Part shown: piece by piece, positions 1 to 7,940 of the stretch
Layout of the letters: every line of letters starts with the position of its first letter
How positions within the stretch are numbered: the first letter of the stretch is position 1
DNA from: Hippea alviniae EP5-r
GTDB taxonomy: Bacteria; Campylobacterota_A; Desulfurellia; Desulfurellales; Hippeaceae
NCBI RefSeq assembly: GCF_000420385.1
Contig: NZ_ATUV01000002.1
Location: 124,001 to 188,000 of the forward strand
DNA length: 64,000 bases
Direction: 5' to 3'
Notes under the pieces: model-generated
Told to the model about the DNA's origin: nothing
What the model saw: only the letters and a program-made list of their open reading frames with translations
The model's database searches: none
Made by a program: the position numbers and the translations under genes

Positions 1-2
1 TC

Positions 3-557
3 TTAAGGGAAAAATCAAACCTAAAGGCAGTAATTGATGTAAATGGAATAGAGTTTAACCTAACGATACCACTATCAACATTCGATAAGCTCCCAAACAC
101 AAACAAAAGATGCAGACTGTTTGTTGAGCTTGTAATCGGAGAAAAGAGCATAAAGCTTTATGGCTTTGCAACAAAAGAAGAGAAAAATCTGTTTAATGAG
201 TTAAGAAAAATCTCAAAAATAGGCCCACAGACTGCAATATCCATACTCTCAAACATATCCGTTGAAGAGTTTTATGCAGCTATTCAGAAACAGGACAAAG
301 AGTTACTTACGCAAATACCCGGCATAGGTAAAAAAACAGCTTTAAACATCATTGTTGAACTATCAAATAAGATACCAAATGATGAGCTAAATATACCTTC
401 TGTAGTATCTGACGCTATAGAGACGCTTATATCCTTAGGCTTTTCCAAACAGGAATCCGAAAAAACCGTAAAAGAGATATACTCAAAAGATAATTCCGTA
501 AAACTCGAAGATTTAATAAAAGAGTCGCTAAAATCCATAGGAAAACATGGCCGTTAA
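3..557 (+). CDS. ruvA: Holliday junction helicase subunit RuvA (5' end missing)
   Basis: RuvA binds Holliday junctions as a tetramer and loads the RuvB motor for branch migration in recombinational repair. The reading frame is open from the window edge; judged by E. coli RuvA only a handful of N-terminal residues are missing. The N-terminal OB-fold stretch is followed by two helix-hairpin-helix motifs, KISKIGPQTA and LTQIPGIGKKTA, and a small C-terminal RuvB-binding domain ending in SLKSIGKHGR. The last 11 bases overlap the start of xseA, so the two are translationally coupled. Identification is firm; the true start lies outside the window. Confidence 0.93.
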   Translation, partial: LREKSNLKAVIDVNGIEFNLTIPLSTFDKLPNTNKRCRLFVELVIGEKSIKLYGFATKEEKNLFNELRKISKIGPQTAISILSNISVEEFYAAIQKQDKELLTQIPGIGKKTALNIIVELSNKIPNDELNIPSVVSDAIETLISLGFSKQESEKTVKEIYSKDNSVKLEDLIKESLKSIGKHGR

Positions 558-1941
558 GACATATACAGTCTCAGAGCTAACAAAACAGATAGATGAGCTT
601 CTTCAGGGCAGTTTTTACGGCATTTGGGTTGAAGGTGAAGTTTCTAATGTAAGACCTTCATCAAGCGGTCATCTCTATTTTTTGCTAATCGACGAGCATG
701 CAGCACTCAAGTGCATCATCTATAAATCACGCATAAACTGGTTCAAAGTAAAACCAAAAAATGGACTAAAGTTAAAGGTTTTTGGCCATATCTCGGTATA
801 CCTAAAGGGCGGTGAATACAGTTTAGTTGTTGAAGCAATAAAGGAGGCAGGTGAAGGCAAAAAATTTTACGACCTTGAGAAGCTAAAAAAAGAGTTCAAG
901 GCTCTGGGTTATTTTGATAGAAAAAGGCCTATACCCGAGATACCAAAGAGAATCTTATTATTCAGCAGCATAACGGGTGCAGCAGTAAGGGACATCATTA
1001 ACATAATACAAAGAAGAAGTAAGGGCGTAGAGATTTTGATTTATCCTATAACAGTTCAGGGAAATTTGGCAAAAAACAGCATTCTCAACGCATTAAAACA
1101 GGCAAACTTTATAGAAGAAGAGATAGATGTGGCCGTCTTAGCAAGAGGCGGTGGTTCAGAAGAAGACCTATGGATATTCAACGACCCAGACATAGCAAAG
1201 GCTCTGTTCAACTTAAAATTTCCAACAATAAGCGCAATAGGGCACCAGATAGATACAACACTGTGCGACTTCGTAGCAGACAAAAGAGCAGAGACACCTT
1301 CTGCCGCTGCAGAGATGCTGACAGAAAAAAGACTCGAGCTAATCGAAAGGATAAACAGAATCAGAGATTACATAACCATTCTTACACAAAAGCTCCTAAA
1401 TCTAAAGGGTCAAAAACTCAAAAACTTTTCAACACAAAGAAATGCAATGCGGCTAAAAGGACTGCTTGAGAATAAAATTATTCACTTAGACAGATTGACG
1501 GATAACATAAACTCCTCAATCAAACGATTAATCATGCAGAAGGAAAGAAAAGTTGAGCAACTAAAAAACAGAATAAATCTTTTAAGTCCGCAGGAGAAAT
1601 TAAGAGTATCAAAAGAGCATTTAAAACACTTTAATACAAGTATAAATCGCTCAATTCAACTTATCATAAAAAACAAACAACAGCTTTTAAAACCATACCA
1701 TCAAGAGATAGAAAACAGGTTCAAACTGACGATAAAAAATAAAAGACAGAGAATTGAAATCTTAACATCAAAGATAGAAAACTTATCACCTTTATCTATT
1801 CTGAAAAAGGGTTATTCAATTACCTTTGATGAAAGTGGAAAACCTATAAGAAGCATATCTCAGATAAAAGAAGGAGACCTGATAACAACACGCTTTGGAG
1901 AAGGTGAAGCAACTTCTCTTGTCAAATCAATAAAAAATTAA
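547..1941 (+). CDS. xseA: Exodeoxyribonuclease VII large subunit
   Basis: Catalytic subunit of exonuclease VII, which degrades single-stranded DNA from both ends together with the small subunit XseB. At 464 residues it has the usual length. An N-terminal OB-fold (SNVRPSSSGHLYF region) is followed by the catalytic core with ARGGGSEEDLWIFND and AIGHQIDTTLCDFVADKRAETPS split over about residues 200 to 255, then a long Lys/Glu-rich coiled coil and the C-terminal segment LSPLSILKKGYSI typical of the family. It overlaps ruvA by 11 bases; xseB is not seen in the window. A strong terminator follows directly. Confidence 0.96.
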   Translation: MAVKTYTVSELTKQIDELLQGSFYGIWVEGEVSNVRPSSSGHLYFLLIDEHAALKCIIYKSRINWFKVKPKNGLKLKVFGHISVYLKGGEYSLVVEAIKEAGEGKKFYDLEKLKKEFKALGYFDRKRPIPEIPKRILLFSSITGAAVRDIINIIQRRSKGVEILIYPITVQGNLAKNSILNALKQANFIEEEIDVAVLARGGGSEEDLWIFNDPDIAKALFNLKFPTISAIGHQIDTTLCDFVADKRAETPSAAAEMLTEKRLELIERINRIRDYITILTQKLLNLKGQKLKNFSTQRNAMRLKGLLENKIIHLDRLTDNINSSIKRLIMQKERKVEQLKNRINLLSPQEKLRVSKEHLKHFNTSINRSIQLIIKNKQQLLKPYHQEIENRFKLTIKNKRQRIEILTSKIENLSPLSILKKGYSITFDESGKPIRSISQIKEGDLITTRFGEGEATSLVKSIKN

Positions 1942-1942
1942 A

Positions 1943-1970
1943 GGGGGGCTTAAAGCCCCCGTCTTTTTGT
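1943..1970. terminator. Bidirectional terminator between xseA and sdhB
   Basis: A GC-rich inverted repeat (GGGGGCTT / AAGCCCCC, tight loop) lies between the convergent xseA and sdhB. It is flanked by a T-rich tract on the plus side (GTCTTTTTG) and an A-rich tract on the other side, so it can end transcription from both directions. Confidence 0.85.
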
Positions 1971-1973
1971 TTC

Positions 1974-2696
1974 TTAGTATTTTCTCTTGAGTATCTCTTT
2001 CTGAAGTGCAGCAATAGCCTTCGTCGGGTTGAGCTCCTTTGGACATGCATGGATACAGTTGAGAATTGTATGGCATCTCCAGACACCATGTATATTGTTG
2101 ACAACATCAAGCCTTTCGTCAGAGCCTTCATCCCTTGTATCAAGAACAAATCTTGCAGCGTTAAGCAGGGCAGATGGTCCAAGATAGTCTGGGTCTGCCC
2201 AGTAAGATGGACAGGAGCTTGAACAACATCCGCACAATATACACTCATAAAGACCATCAAGCTTCTTTCTATCTTCAACACTCTGAAGTCTCTCTCTCAA
2301 TGGTGGTGGTGTCTTCTCTATCAAGTAAGGCTTAACTGCATAGTATTTATTGAAGAAGTCATCAAAATCGCACACAAGGTCTTTTACTATAGGAAATCCG
2401 GGAAGCGGTTTAATAACAAGCACATCGCTATTGTAATCTTCTATGTGAGCCATACAAGAGACTGTGTTCATGCCGTTGATGTTCATTCCGTCAGAACCGC
2501 AGACACCTTCACGGCAGCTCCTTCTATAGCTCAAAGTGGGGTCTTGCTCCCACTTGATCTGATTCAGACCATCAAGCACCATCATACCCTTTCGGGTAAT
2601 GGTTACTTCATAATCTTTATAGTAAGGAGCCTTATCCTTTTCAGGGTCATATCTGAAAATCTTAAATATCACTTTATCTCCAACATTCAATGCCAT
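1974..2696 (-). CDS. sdhB: Succinate dehydrogenase/fumarate reductase iron-sulfur subunit
   Basis: Electron-transfer subunit of complex II, carrying electrons from the flavin of SdhA to quinone at the membrane anchor. Ligand motifs for all three clusters are visible: [2Fe-2S] at C61, C66, D69 and C81 (CREGVCGSDG); [4Fe-4S] at C152, C155, C158 and C162; [3Fe-4S] at C208, C214 and C218 (CHTILNCIHACP). The Asp as third [2Fe-2S] ligand is also found in E. coli SdhB. 240 residues is normal. It is the last gene of sdhCDAB, 19 bases after sdhA, with an AAGGAGGAG ribosome site. Whether the complex mainly oxidises succinate or reduces fumarate cannot be read from this subunit. Confidence 0.96.
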   Translation of the reverse strand: MALNVGDKVIFKIFRYDPEKDKAPYYKDYEVTITRKGMMVLDGLNQIKWEQDPTLSYRRSCREGVCGSDGMNINGMNTVSCMAHIEDYNSDVLVIKPLPGFPIVKDLVCDFDDFFNKYYAVKPYLIEKTPPPLRERLQSVEDRKKLDGLYECILCGCCSSSCPSYWADPDYLGPSALLNAARFVLDTRDEGSDERLDVVNNIHGVWRCHTILNCIHACPKELNPTKAIAALQKEILKRKY

Positions 2697-2715
2697 TATT
2701 TACTCCTCCTTACCT

Positions 2716-4530
2716 TTAGTAAACCCTCTTCTTGGGTTCAAATGTTGGTGCTGTAGCTCCCTTCATCCTAACTGGTTTATAATCAAACCTTATAGAGCCA
2801 TCTTCATCAAGATAAACGAGTGTATGTTTCAGCCAGTTCTTATCATCTCTTTCTGGATAGTCTTCTCTATAATGACCGCCTCTACTCTCTGTTCTATTCA
2901 AGGCTGCCATTGTCTCTATCTTGGAAAGTGTCAACAGAGACCTTAATTCAAAGTATTCAACGAGTTCGCTATTGAAGTGCAAGCTCTTATCTGCCAATCC
3001 CATCTGATTGAATTTCTCTTGAAGCTCATCAAGTATCTTAAGCTCTTTCTTCAAGCCTTCTTCTTCTCTAAAGACCGACATGTTCTCCTGCATGGAGTCT
3101 CTCAATGGATAGAAGATATCCTGATACTTAATGTTGCCTGCAGGACCATCATAGAGTTCCTTAATTTTCTCTACAGTCTCCTTACCGAACTTCTCTGCCC
3201 AGAAGTCTTCTGCTGGTAATGGAGCTGGTGGATCTTCTTCAATTATGTATTTAGCAGCATTGAATCCAGCCTGTTTACCACTTACAACAAGGTCAATCAA
3301 GGAGTTTGTTCCAAGCCTGTTTGCACCATGCAGAGACTGGCAAGAGCATTCACCAGCTGCATAGAAGCCCGGAACTCTAACTTCTTTCTCACCATCCCAG
3401 ATAACAACTTCACTCTTAACATTTGTAGGAATACCAGCCATCTGATAGTGAGCGGAAGGCTCAACAGGAATAGGCTCTTTTGTACAATCAACGCCAACAA
3501 ATTTATATGCAAGCTCCCAAATTCCTGGCAATTTTTCCATAATGAAGTCTTTGCCAAGATGGTCAAGCTTAAGAAGAACATGGTCTTTTTTAGGACCAAC
3601 GCCACGACCTGCCCTAACTTCAAGTGTCATTGACCTTGAAACAACATCTCTGGAAGCAAGGTCAAGAACATGCGGAGCATACTTCTTCATGAAGCGCTCG
3701 CCTTCGGAGTTAATCAAGTATCCACCTTCGCCTCTAACGCCTTCAGTAATCAGGTTTCCAACGCCGTAGATTCCTGTTGGGTGGAACTGTATGAACTCTG
3801 GGTCTTCTATAGGAATACCAGCCTTTAATGCCATGTATAAGCCGTCGCCTGTGTTGATGTGAGCGTTCGTATTTGTTCTAAAGTTTCTCAAACTTCCACC
3901 TGTTGCAAAGATAACAGCTTTCGCAAAGAACGCATGCAATCCACCGTTAACCATATCCCAAGCAAGAACACCAAATACTTTGCCTGTTTCTGGGTTTCTG
4001 AACAGCTCAAGTGCAAGATATTCAACATAGTAGCTTACATAAGGAGCTATATCTGGCCTTAAGGTTCTCTCAAAGAGAGCATGCAACATAGCATGACCAG
4101 ACCTATCAGCAATTGCGCAGCTTCTGTGAGCTATTGTCTCACCGAAGTTTCTTGTCTGGCCACCAAATGCTCTCTGATAAATTGTCCCGTTTTCATTTCT
4201 TGAGAATGGAACGCCCCAGTGCTCAAGTTCATAGATTGCTAAAGGAGCGTTTTTAACGAACTCTTCTATCGCGTCCTGGTCACCAAGATAGTCAGAACCT
4301 TTTACGGTATCATACATGTGCCAAATCCAGTAATCTTCGTCCATGTTTGCAATAGCTGCTGCTATACCGCCCTGAGCAGAAACTGTGTGAGACCTTGTCG
4401 GAAAAACTTCTGTTATAACAGCTGTTTTTAACTTAGCAAGGCCAGTCTGAACAGCAGCCGCAAGACCTGCACCACCAGCACCAACTATAACAACATCAGC
4501 AACTTCGTATCTATACGAAATATTAGCCAT
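2716..4530 (-). CDS. sdhA: Succinate dehydrogenase/fumarate reductase flavoprotein subunit
   Basis: Catalytic subunit that interconverts succinate and fumarate with covalently bound FAD. The N-terminal dinucleotide fold [15 protein letters not shown], the FAD-linking histidine motif [14 protein letters not shown], the substrate-site motif [15 protein letters not shown] and the [14 protein letters not shown]-terminal signature are all present. 604 residues is within the family range. It is the third gene of sdhCDAB, with an AAGGAGG ribosome site. The HTVSAQGG pattern and the two hydrophobic anchors upstream favour a quinone-linked SDH over a soluble thiol:fumarate reductase. Confidence 0.96.
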   Translation of the reverse strand: MANISYRYEVADVVIVGAGGAGLAAAVQTGLAKLKTAVITEVFPTRSHTVSAQGGIAAAIANMDEDYWIWHMYDTVKGSDYLGDQDAIEEFVKNAPLAIYELEHWGVPFSRNENGTIYQRAFGGQTRNFGETIAHRSCAIADRSGHAMLHALFERTLRPDIAPYVSYYVEYLALELFRNPETGKVFGVLAWDMVNGGLHAFFAKAVIFATGGSLRNFRTNTNAHINTGDGLYMALKAGIPIEDPEFIQFHPTGIYGVGNLITEGVRGEGGYLINSEGERFMKKYAPHVLDLASRDVVSRSMTLEVRAGRGVGPKKDHVLLKLDHLGKDFIMEKLPGIWELAYKFVGVDCTKEPIPVEPSAHYQMAGIPTNVKSEVVIWDGEKEVRVPGFYAAGECSCQSLHGANRLGTNSLIDLVVSGKQAGFNAAKYIIEEDPPAPLPAEDFWAEKFGKETVEKIKELYDGPAGNIKYQDIFYPLRDSMQENMSVFREEEGLKKELKILDELQEKFNQMGLADKSLHFNSELVEYFELRSLLTLSKIETMAALNRTESRGGHYREDYPERDDKNWLKHTLVYLDEDGSIRFDYKPVRMKGATAPTFEPKKRVY

Positions 4531-4548
4531 TATTCCTAACCTCCTTTT

Positions 4549-4920
4549 TTAACCTTTGAATGGCAAAATAGTTATGGCTGCCAAAACCAGATAGAGAATA
4601 CCAACAACCCAGAAGAAACCCTTCCAGAAAACTCTCCAGCCAGAGTGAACATAATCTTCAATATTCATAAATATGCCATTAATTCCGTGATAGAGAGCAA
4701 AAACAACGAATGTTAAATCAAACACTTTCCACAAAGGAGAAGCTAATCTCGCAGCCACATGCTGATAATCAACTGGTGCACCCGTAAAGTGCTCTATAAA
4801 GAAGTGTCCAAGTAAAAGAACAAGCAGTGCAACACCAGACACCCTTTGCAAAAGCCAGCTTAAATCGCCGCCTTTGCCCGAACCTTGATATCTATCAATA
4901 AACCCTCTCATATACATCAT
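4549..4920 (-). CDS. sdhD: Succinate dehydrogenase membrane anchor (SdhD-like)
   Basis: Small hydrophobic subunit, 123 residues with three predicted membrane helices (about residues 24-44, 64-86 and 96-118). The first helix carries RVSGVALLVLLLGHFFIEH, with histidines that could ligate heme b or line the quinone site. Its position between sdhC and sdhA and the three-helix pattern identify it as the second anchor. The start has two adjacent ATG codons; a GGGAGG lies about 12 bases upstream, a little far, so translation may begin at the second ATG or at the one two codons further on. Confidence 0.85.
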   Translation of the reverse strand: MMYMRGFIDRYQGSGKGGDLSWLLQRVSGVALLVLLLGHFFIEHFTGAPVDYQHVAARLASPLWKVFDLTFVVFALYHGINGIFMNIEDYVHSGWRVFWKGFFWVVGILYLVLAAITILPFKG

Positions 4921-4941
4921 GACGACCTAAACCTCCCTTTT

Positions 4942-5319
4942 TTATACTTGCATAAGCATAGGAATTGCACCAGCCACAAACACGATCGCGAAAATTACCC
5001 AGAAAATCCATACATTACCCTGGTAATTCTCCCTCTCTGCTGCACCTGCAAAATTAACCAAGATAACCCTTAAACCGTTGATAGCATGATAACTTGCTAC
5101 CAACCACAGACCAACTTCAAGCAACTTAAAAACAGGGTTCTCCAATGCTGCCATAGCCTTCTGGAATCCAGCAGGATTCTGAAGAGTGGAAATTACCCAT
5201 TCATGCAAGAACAGATAAAGAATCAACAAAAGACCCGTAATCCTGTGGAATACCCAGGCTATAAAGCCTTCATGCCACTTATACTGGATATGATGCGGAC
5301 GACCTCTATACCAATCCAT
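4942..5319 (-). CDS. sdhC: Succinate dehydrogenase cytochrome b subunit (SdhC-like)
   Basis: Heme-bearing membrane anchor of complex II. The sequence begins MDWYRGRPHHIQYKWH and has three hydrophobic helices; HRITGLLLILYLFLHEW and SYHAINGLRVIL carry the conserved histidines expected for heme b. I chose the ATG at 5319 because GAGGAGG stands five bases upstream. A longer reading from a TTG at 5367 would add 16 poorly conserved residues and would use the leader ribosome site as coding sequence. First gene of sdhCDAB, with its own promoter. Confidence 0.88.
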   Translation of the reverse strand: MDWYRGRPHHIQYKWHEGFIAWVFHRITGLLLILYLFLHEWVISTLQNPAGFQKAMAALENPVFKLLEVGLWLVASYHAINGLRVILVNFAGAAERENYQGNVWIFWVIFAIVFVAGAIPMLMQV

Positions 5320-5379
5320 AGTCCTCCTCGGCTGCACCTTAGTGCAACCTCTGACCTCCTTTCTCAAAATTTTTAAGTT

Positions 5380-5408
5380 TCAATAGCACAACTCTAACTA
5401 TTTGTCAA
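5380..5408 (-). promoter_or_regulatory. Promoter of sdhCDAB
   Basis: On the minus strand TTGACA (5408 to 5403), a 17-base spacer and TATTGA (5385 to 5380). It lies just downstream of the fumarase terminator and gives a leader of about 55 bases before sdhC. Confidence 0.72.
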
Positions 5409-5413
5409 GATTT

Positions 5414-5447
5414 AAAAAATCAAGGAGCAGTTAACAACAACTGCCCC
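5414..5447 (-). terminator. Terminator of the mdh-fumarase operon
   Basis: Read on the minus strand, GGGGCAGTT and AACTGCTCC form a nine-pair stem (one G-U) with a six-base loop, followed by TTGATTTTTT. It separates mdh-fum from sdhCDAB, so the two TCA units are transcribed independently. Confidence 0.82.
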
Positions 5448-5460
5448 TTTTATTAACTTA

Positions 5461-6027
5461 TTAAGCCAAATTATACTTATTAGCCCACTCCTTTTTAGCC
5501 ATCTCATACAAATCGTTTCCATGAGCGTCATAACAAACAAATAACGGCATGTCCTCTACTACAAGCTTTCTAACGGCTTCAGGCCCAAGTTCAGGATAAG
5601 CTATAATTTCGGCTTCCTTAACAGAACTCCCTACAACTGCAGCAGCACCACCAATAGAGACAAAATAACATGCTTTATACTGAATGCATGCCTGTTTTAC
5701 TTCATCGCTCATCTTACCTTTGCCTATCATACCCTTTTGACCCAAAGAGATAAGCCTTGGAGCAAATGGGTTCATTCTGTAGCTCGTTGTTGGACCTGCA
5801 GAACCTATCGGTTTGCCTGGGCGAGCCGGAGAAGGACCAACATAGTAGATAATCTGACCTTTAATATCAAACGGCAACTCTTTGCCTTCATCCAGCGCTT
5901 TAACCATTCTCATATGAGCTGCATCTCTTGCCGTATATACAACGCCAGACAAATATACCTTATCTCCTGCCTTTAACTTAATTATATCTTCATCAGTTAA
6001 AGGAGTTGTCAATTTATACTCTGCCAT
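5461..6027 (-). CDS. Class I fumarate hydratase, beta (C-terminal) subunit
   Basis: Small subunit of the two-part, oxygen-sensitive [4Fe-4S] fumarase that hydrates fumarate to malate. It shows the family motifs KAGDKVYLSGVVYTARDAAH near the N-terminus, YVGPSPARPGKPIGSAGPTT in the middle and the YFVSIGGAAA segment. 188 residues matches stand-alone beta subunits. It follows the alpha subunit by 10 bases, with AAGGAG as ribosome site. A tartrate dehydratase has the same architecture, but the mdh and sdh neighbours argue for fumarase. Confidence 0.92.
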   Translation of the reverse strand: MAEYKLTTPLTDEDIIKLKAGDKVYLSGVVYTARDAAHMRMVKALDEGKELPFDIKGQIIYYVGPSPARPGKPIGSAGPTTSYRMNPFAPRLISLGQKGMIGKGKMSDEVKQACIQYKACYFVSIGGAAAVVGSSVKEAEIIAYPELGPEAVRKLVVEDMPLFVCYDAHGNDLYEMAKKEWANKYNLA

Positions 6028-6037
6028 CTCAAACTCC

Positions 6038-6886
6038 TTAAAGCTCTATTTCTTTATGCCTGTTCACATGGCAGGCAATGTTGATACCCAACGGAAGTGT
6101 TGCTATGTGGCATGGCTCCATTTCTATATGAACACCCAAGCAGGTTGTTAAACCACCCAAACCAGCAGGACCTATACCGGAGTTGTTGATTTTCTCAAAA
6201 ATCTCCTGCTCCATCTCTGCTAACACTGGGTCATCACTTGGCTGTCCAACCTTTCTCAATGTGGCATGTTTTGCCATAACAGCAGCTCTTTCAAAATCTC
6301 CGCCTATGCCAACACCAACTATGACTGGTGGGCATGGGTTTGGACCTGCCTGAATAACCCAATCAACAACCGTCTGAATTATACCGTCTCTTCCATCAGC
6401 AGGCTTAAGCATCTGAACCTTACTCATCGACTCACTACCGCCACCCTTGGCATCAAAGATAATCTTTACCTTGTTGCCCGGCACGACAAATGTATGGATA
6501 ACAGCAGGCAGGTTGTTGCCGTAATTCTCCCTTGTCAACGGGTGGCAGGTTGACTTTCTCAAATATCCATCTTTGTAGGCTCTCTCAACGCCCTTATTTA
6601 TGGCATCAACAAGATATCCGTCAACAAAGTGAACATCTTGACCAACTTCAAGGAAGATAACAGCCAAACCTGTATCCTGACAGAGTGGAAACTCCTCTTT
6701 TGCGGACACTTCTATATTTTGAAAAATTGTCTCAAGCACCTGTTTCGCAACCGGTGATTTCTCTTTCTCATAAGCTCTCTTCTCGGCTTCTAAAACATCC
6801 TCTGGTATATGATAGGCCGCCTCAAGGGCAAGCTTGTAGACGGCCTCTTCAACATCCTTCACGCTTATATTTCTTACTTCTGCCAT
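6038..6886 (-). CDS. Class I fumarate hydratase, alpha (N-terminal) subunit
   Basis: Large subunit of the two-part fumarase, carrying the catalytic [4Fe-4S] cluster. Visible family motifs are PLCQDTGLAVIFLEVG (first cluster Cys), AKGGGSESMSKVQML, and VGIGGDFERAAVMAKHATLR, and a further Cys lies in GGLTTCLGVHIEM. 282 residues is the normal length. It stands between mdh and the beta subunit, 22 bases after mdh; the order mdh-alpha-beta supports a malate/fumarate role. Confidence 0.93.
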   Translation of the reverse strand: MAEVRNISVKDVEEAVYKLALEAAYHIPEDVLEAEKRAYEKEKSPVAKQVLETIFQNIEVSAKEEFPLCQDTGLAVIFLEVGQDVHFVDGYLVDAINKGVERAYKDGYLRKSTCHPLTRENYGNNLPAVIHTFVVPGNKVKIIFDAKGGGSESMSKVQMLKPADGRDGIIQTVVDWVIQAGPNPCPPVIVGVGIGGDFERAAVMAKHATLRKVGQPSDDPVLAEMEQEIFEKINNSGIGPAGLGGLTTCLGVHIEMEPCHIATLPLGINIACHVNRHKEIEL

Positions 6887-6908
6887 TTTTGGCTTCCTTT
6901 CATGTTTT

Positions 6909-7859
6909 TTATAAGAGTTTAAGCTCCTCGATTCTATTGCAGAGTTCCTTTACATGGTCAGCAGAAGCCTTTAATGCTGCCAATTCCTCATCTGTAAGGT
7001 CAAGCTCGACGACCTCTTCAACACCGTTCTGACCCAATTTTGCTGGCAAACCAACAAACAGGTCTGGGTCAAGTCCGTACTTGCCCTGTGTCTTAACTGC
7101 GCATGGCAGTATATCTTTTGTATCCTTTACGATTGCTTCAACCATTTGAACAACAGCAGAAGCAGTTGCATAGAAAGCAGAACCAGTCTTTAAGAGCGAT
7201 ACGATTTCTCCACCACCCTTTCTCGTTCTTTCAACAAGCCTATCAATCGTCTCTTTATCAAAAATCTTTGTTATAGGAACACCTCTTACTGTAGAGTAGC
7301 TTGTTAATGGAACCATGTCATCTCCATGACCACCTAATGTCATAGCTTGAACAGCCTTTACAGAACATTTAGCTTCCCAAGCGATGAATCTTGCAAACCT
7401 TGTAGAGTCAAGACAACCAGCCTGTCCCATAAGTTTATTGTCTGCAAAGCCACCAACTTTCTTTGCTGCATAAACCATAGCATCAAGCGGGTTAGCAACA
7501 ACGATTACGATTGCATCAGGAGAGTATTTTGCAACCTTCTCTGCAACATCCTTCATTATTTTAACATTCTTTTCAAGCAGGTCATCTCTGCTCATTCCCG
7601 GTTTTCTTGGCATGCCAGATGTGATAATTACAATGTCTGAATTCTCTGTATCTTTGTAATCGTTTGTTCCGATGATTTCAGTATCAAAACCTTCAATTGG
7701 TGCTGCTTCCATCTCATCCAATGCTTTACCCTGTGGCAAACCTTCAACGATGTCCAACAATACAACTGTCTTTGCAAGTTCCTTCTCAGCGATTCTCAAC
7801 ATGGTCGTTCCGCCGACCTGACCTGCACCGATAATACTAATCTTAGCATTTGCTAACAT
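6909..7859 (-). CDS. mdh: Malate dehydrogenase (LDH-like type)
   Basis: Interconverts malate and oxaloacetate with NAD(P). The Rossmann motif ISIIGAGQVGGTTML, the substrate arginines in GMPRKPGMSRDDLL and the catalytic pair in DSTRFARF and TLGGHGDDMVPL are visible. 316 residues and the MSRDDLLEKN loop place it with the LDH-like malate dehydrogenases of anaerobes and thermophiles, not with the E. coli type. First gene of mdh-fumarase, with AGGAGG six bases before ATG and its own promoter. Confidence 0.95.
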   Translation of the reverse strand: MLANAKISIIGAGQVGGTTMLRIAEKELAKTVVLLDIVEGLPQGKALDEMEAAPIEGFDTEIIGTNDYKDTENSDIVIITSGMPRKPGMSRDDLLEKNVKIMKDVAEKVAKYSPDAIVIVVANPLDAMVYAAKKVGGFADNKLMGQAGCLDSTRFARFIAWEAKCSVKAVQAMTLGGHGDDMVPLTSYSTVRGVPITKIFDKETIDRLVERTRKGGGEIVSLLKTGSAFYATASAVVQMVEAIVKDTKDILPCAVKTQGKYGLDPDLFVGLPAKLGQNGVEEVVELDLTDEELAALKASADHVKELCNRIEELKLL

Positions 7860-7910
7860 AACTAACCTCCTAAAAATTAATTATTTTCCTTCCTTTTTTC
7901 TTGCGTGTTC

Positions 7911-7940
7911 ATTTTATACTCAAAACCGCAAGGGTGTCAA
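7911..7940 (-). promoter_or_regulatory. Promoter of mdh-fumarase operon
   Basis: TTGACA (7940 to 7935) on the minus strand with TATAAA at 16 bases or TAAAAT at 18 bases downstream. The -35 hexamer contains the TGA stop of the preceding osmolyte gene (7937-7939). Confidence 0.65.

Noticed and set aside
1170-1469. Open frame inside xseA on the same strand
   Set aside because: It lies wholly within a well-identified gene, has no family features, and its composition is a frame-shifted shadow of xseA.
5320-5367. Longer SdhC start (TTG at 5367)
   Set aside because: The ATG at 5319 has GAGGAGG five bases upstream and begins at the conserved part; the extra 16 residues would be translated from the leader.
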